In this document: positions 61,201 to 64,000 of the stretch, one piece after another | Numbering within the stretch: position 1 is the stretch's first letter | Layout of the letters: each line of letters begins with the position of its first letter | Assembly (NCBI GenBank): GCA_932521025.1 | Contig: OW051470.1 | Location: 3,520,501 to 3,584,500, forward strand | Origin: Oscheius onirici | Taxonomy: Eukaryota > Nematoda > Chromadorea > Rhabditida > Rhabditidae | Direction: 5' to 3' | DNA length: 64,000 nt | Translations under genes and position numbers: made by a program | Notes under the pieces: generated by a model | Database searches by the model: none | What the model saw: the letters and a program-made list of their open reading frames with translations, nothing else | What the model was told of the DNA's origin: nothing

Positions 61201-62975
61201 CGAAGATGTCTGAGTCAGCCGAATAGACGTCTTCGAATCGGTTACGTTTCTTCCGACTTTGGCAACCATCCGACAAGTCATTTGATGCAATCCATCCCCG
61301 GAATGCATGACAGAAACAATGTCGAGGTCTTCTGCTATGCCATTTCTGCCAACGACGGGACAAACTTCCGACAAAAGTTGATGAACGAGGCTGAACACTT
61401 TGTCGACCTCTCTTCTGTTGCCTGTAATGGAAAAGCAGCTGACCGAATCAACGCCGACGGAATCAACATTCTCATTAACATGAATGGATACACCAAGGGG
61501 GCTAGGAACGAAATCTTTGCCCTCCGTCCTGCTCCCATCCAGGTCATGTGGCTTGGATATCCAGGAACGTCGGGAGCCAACTTTATGGACTACATCATCA
61601 CAGACGGTGTCACTTCTCCACTCCGTTTGGCCCATGCTTACACAGAGAAATTAGCCTACATGCCTCATACTTTCTTCATCGGAGACCATGCTCAGATGAT
61701 GAAACATCTGACGGAGAGAGTCATCTTGAAAGACAAGTTGGCCTCTAACGACAAGGATACGGTTGCCGTCGTCAATGCGACCAATTTGGAGCCTCTTTTG
61801 AGCAAACCTGAAGTAAATGTGAAGCCTTTCGTTCGAGAAGCCGAAGTCGTCTGTGGACCGAACAAGGAGAAAATGACGACCCAGGTAGTCGTTCCGATTG
61901 CTGAAGTGCCTACGACGGAACCGTTGAAGCAGATGGTCGGAAATGGAATGGTTGCCACGAGTGTAGTCGAAGGAGTTCACCTATTGAATGGACTTACAGC
62001 TACCCATCACAAGGCAGCTACTGGTGAAGAAGTACCTCAGAGTATGGTTCTGACCAGTCGACAACAGTACAATCTGCCCGAAGATGCCATCGTCTACTGC
62101 AACTTCAATCAGCTGTACAAGATCGATCCGCCCACTTTGGACATGTGGATTGACATCTTGAGACAGGTGCCGAAGAGTGTCATGTGGCTGTTGAGGTTCC
62201 CTCTTCATGGCGAGCCGCACGTTCATCGCTACTGTGCCGAGAGAGGAATCGACTCGAAACGGATCATCTTCAGCAATGTGGCTGCAAAGGTAAGTCTGAA
62301 CCCTAGCCAAAATACTCGTCCGTCTCTGGTTAGAGACGAACTTTTCAATGTTCAGTAAAGTTGTACGTCTCGACTTTCCTACTACTGTCTATAGCGGAAA
62401 GTTAGACGAAGTCGTCTTCAGTTAGAAACTGGGAAGACATAAGTGTCTATTAGAGTTATTAGAGTATGGAAAACAAACGATTCTTTAGGAAGAGCATGTG
62501 AGACGAGGACAGTTAGCCGACGTCTGTTTGGACACTCCATTGTGCAATGGTCACACGACGGGAATGGACATTTTGTGGACCGGAACTCCGATGATCACCC
62601 TGCCTTTGGAGTCATTGGCCTCCAGAGTAGCCTCTTCGCAGCTAATTGCTCTCGGAGTACCAGAACTTGTGGCAAGCGATCGACAGGAATATGTCAATAT
62701 CGCCGTCAAATTGGGACTGGACAAAAATTAGTGAGTTTGCGACTTTTATGGGATCAAAATATGATTTAGTCTGTCCTCAATCCGTGCAAAGGTGTGGAAA
62801 GCGAGGACTACTTCCACTCTCTTCAGTGTCAAACAGTATTGTAGCGACATTGAGGTCCTATTTTACAAGGTATTTTATTCGTTTTTTTTTATATTTCAAT
62901 GTTTAGATGTGGAAGAGATACGAAGAGAACCAGCCGGTCGATCACATCGTGTCGGGTGCACAGTGCGACTTCTAG
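58233..62975 (+). CDS. ogt-1: O-GlcNAc transferase (OGT)
   Basis: About twelve exons, roughly 1,100 residues. Exon 1 encodes [15 protein letters not shown]; a 670-base intron follows. A Gln/Pro-rich leader precedes a superhelix of about twelve TPRs, for example [60 protein letters not shown] and [20 protein letters not shown]. The catalytic region has [98 protein letters not shown] and [27 protein letters not shown], with the UDP-binding lysine/histidine motifs intact. The intervening domain ([20 protein letters not shown] onwards) is present. It ends [13 protein letters not shown]. It transfers GlcNAc to Ser/Thr of nuclear and cytoplasmic proteins. Its poly(A) signal AATAAA lies at about 63199. 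Confidence 0.97.
59229..59296 (+). other. tRNA-like sequence in an OGT intron
   Basis: AAATAGCGCAGTGGCG resembles the A box and GGTTCGAATCC at 59280-59290 is a perfect B box, spaced as in a tRNA. Acceptor and T stems do not close (ACTGG against CCTCC), so it is probably a tRNA relic or SINE head. It is sense-oriented within the intron between residues IIDIA and [10 protein letters not shown]. Confidence 0.5.
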
Positions 62976-63344
62976 AGCTTTTTTTCTCGTTTTATAGGAC
63001 GACTTATTGTCGTTTGTCTCTCAGGGTTTCTATCAGTGCGATAGAGATCCTTCTCCAGTTGGTGAATCCCGTGGTCTCGGTGAAGAAAAACAGTTGAAGC
63101 GCACTTACGCCTATATGTACATTTTCATTTCTTCCTATGTGGGCCCTTGTTTTTACAAATTTCTATTATTTCCTTCCGATTCTTGCTATTCCGTTCCAAT
63201 AAACCTAATAATTGACCTTCATTGGTTCAACTGTCCGAATGTCTGAAGAACACAAGATAGACTACATATTTACAGTTGAAACACATCGTATGTGAAAATA
63301 CCCGGTGTATAAATCGTGAAGCATATGACATACTAGAATATATC
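62976..63344. other. Convergent 3' flanks of OGT and the last gene
   Basis: About 370 bases holding the OGT 3' UTR (poly(A) signal AATAAA near 63199) and the 3' flank of the minus-strand gene. No other feature seen. Confidence 0.5.
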
Positions 63345-64000
63345 TTAAAAATCACCATCACCTCGTCCTCGACTAAGACTTCTTTCATTTTCAGAGGTTC
63401 CAGGAGATGGAACGCTGTCAACATCGGTTTCTTCTTTTGTCTTTAAAGCAATCTTCTCTCGTCTTTTTCGTTCCATCAATCGTCGTATCCTTTCTGGTGT
63501 TCGCAGAGTTACATTATGGAACTTCACCTCACTTTTTTCTCCAATTACTGGTACTTGCTCTGAAGAGAAAAGTATTGTGAAAGACAAATACTGACCTTGA
63601 GCTATAGTTGTCAGTCTCGGAGGAGTATGATCCGTTCTCGCTAATCCTTGTACTACAGTGCTACATATGCTTCCTAGTAGAGTTATCACTGAAATAATCT
63701 TTATTGGGGATTAAAGTGCAACAAACTCAATGGCTCGATGGTGAAGAGCGGTGTGCTGATTCGAACAAACAGGAAAAACTGAATTGTGTGATAGAAGAAA
63801 GGTACGAAAAATGTCTAACCATGGATGCAAAAACGAGGAGGAGCATATGAAATGGGATTCCGTCACAAAGACCCTTGTAGAATTTGTTGAGATGTGGTCC
63901 GAGCGAGGATAGCCAGCCGAAGAGACCATTGGAAAGAACGTCGGAAAAGACATCTAATAAGGAAATTTCGGAAACGATCGATACTGTTTGAGACTGAAAG
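63345..64000 (-). CDS. C-terminal part of an unknown membrane protein, cut by the window edge
   Basis: Four exons with introns of about 36-42 bases. The visible protein has DVFSDVLSNGLFGWLSSLGP, a hydrophobic helix (IPFHMLLLVFASMFFLFVRI), STPLFTIEPLMITLLGSICS (second, weaker hydrophobic part), a proline/threonine stretch (RTDHTPPRLTTIAQ) and a basic helix (RTPERIRRLMERKRREKIAL) with an acidic/arginine end (LSRGRGDGDF). The splice that creates the ATG-containing codon in EPL-M-ITL and the following ones keep the frame. The pattern of a luminal segment, one or two helices and a charged cytosolic tail recalls CLCC1-like ER proteins, but the match is weak and I do not assign it. The start lies beyond 64000. 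Confidence 0.55.

Noticed and set aside
63711-63953. 80-codon minus-strand ATG frame near the right edge
   Set aside because: A different frame of the same stretch splices in frame with downstream exons and gives a more protein-like sequence, so this is a shadow frame.

Overview
The window is a compact animal nuclear genome segment, most probably from a nematode. Four things point there. Nearly all introns are only about 35-60 bases long with T-rich TTTCAG/TTTTAG acceptors. Many start codons sit 0-15 bases behind a splice acceptor (ALG13, the MAPR gene, the small 8 kb gene, CD36, SH2, the Fn1-like gene, U1-70K), as expected for spliced-leader trans-splicing. There are tight same-strand gene clusters that look like operons. 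A secreted protein at 23.8-25.0 kb is built of cysteine-rich repeats of the nematode MIG-18/fibronectin-I-like type. I cannot name the species. About twenty ordinary eukaryotic genes plus several small unknown ones are supported; coordinates for multi-exon genes run from start codon to stop codon and include introns.

Layout. 1-2.25 kb: no gene seen. 2.3-9.7 kb, minus strand: candidate operon ALG13, MAPR/PGRMC-like cytochrome b5 protein, a small unknown protein, and a TUT4/7-type terminal uridylyltransferase. 10.1-14.1 kb, minus: a short CKK-domain (CAMSAP/Patronin-like) protein and a CD36-type scavenger receptor, separated by foldback repeats including a miRNA-sized hairpin. 14.1-20 kb: transposon-rich, with a TA-flanked element carrying a tRNA-like sequence, an LTR/gag remnant, the first copy of a divergent small-gene pair, and a 1.6 kb terminal-inverted-repeat element holding small spliced ORFs. 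20.2-25 kb: a coiled-coil protein, the mRNA capping enzyme, and the Fn1-like secreted protein. 25-34.8 kb: repeats (two nested foldback elements, a TTAA-flanked element with a tRNA-Gln-like sequence, a long hairpin) around one SH2 gene. 34.8-44.8 kb: DHX15, UQCRC1-like core protein, CED-6/GULP and WDR37; one WDR37 intron holds the second, inverted copy of the divergent pair. 46-64 kb: ACSL, TMEM165/GDT1, a host gene with an integrase-type H2C2 zinc finger, U1-70K, NDUFA10, OGT and the 3' part of an unknown membrane protein.

Functionally the genes are mostly housekeeping: RNA capping, splicing and tailing (capping enzyme, DHX15, U1-70K, TUT), mitochondrial complexes I and III (NDUFA10, UQCRC1-like), glycosylation and Golgi ions (ALG13, OGT, TMEM165), lipid handling (ACSL, CD36, MAPR) and engulfment signalling (CED-6, with CD36 a possible receptor partner). 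The unusual content lies in the repeats. Two related families of foldback/TIR elements carry internal RNA polymerase III-like A and B boxes, an independent TTAA-flanked element does the same, and a near-identical divergent gene pair is present twice in inverted orientation about 25 kb apart, once nested inside an intron.
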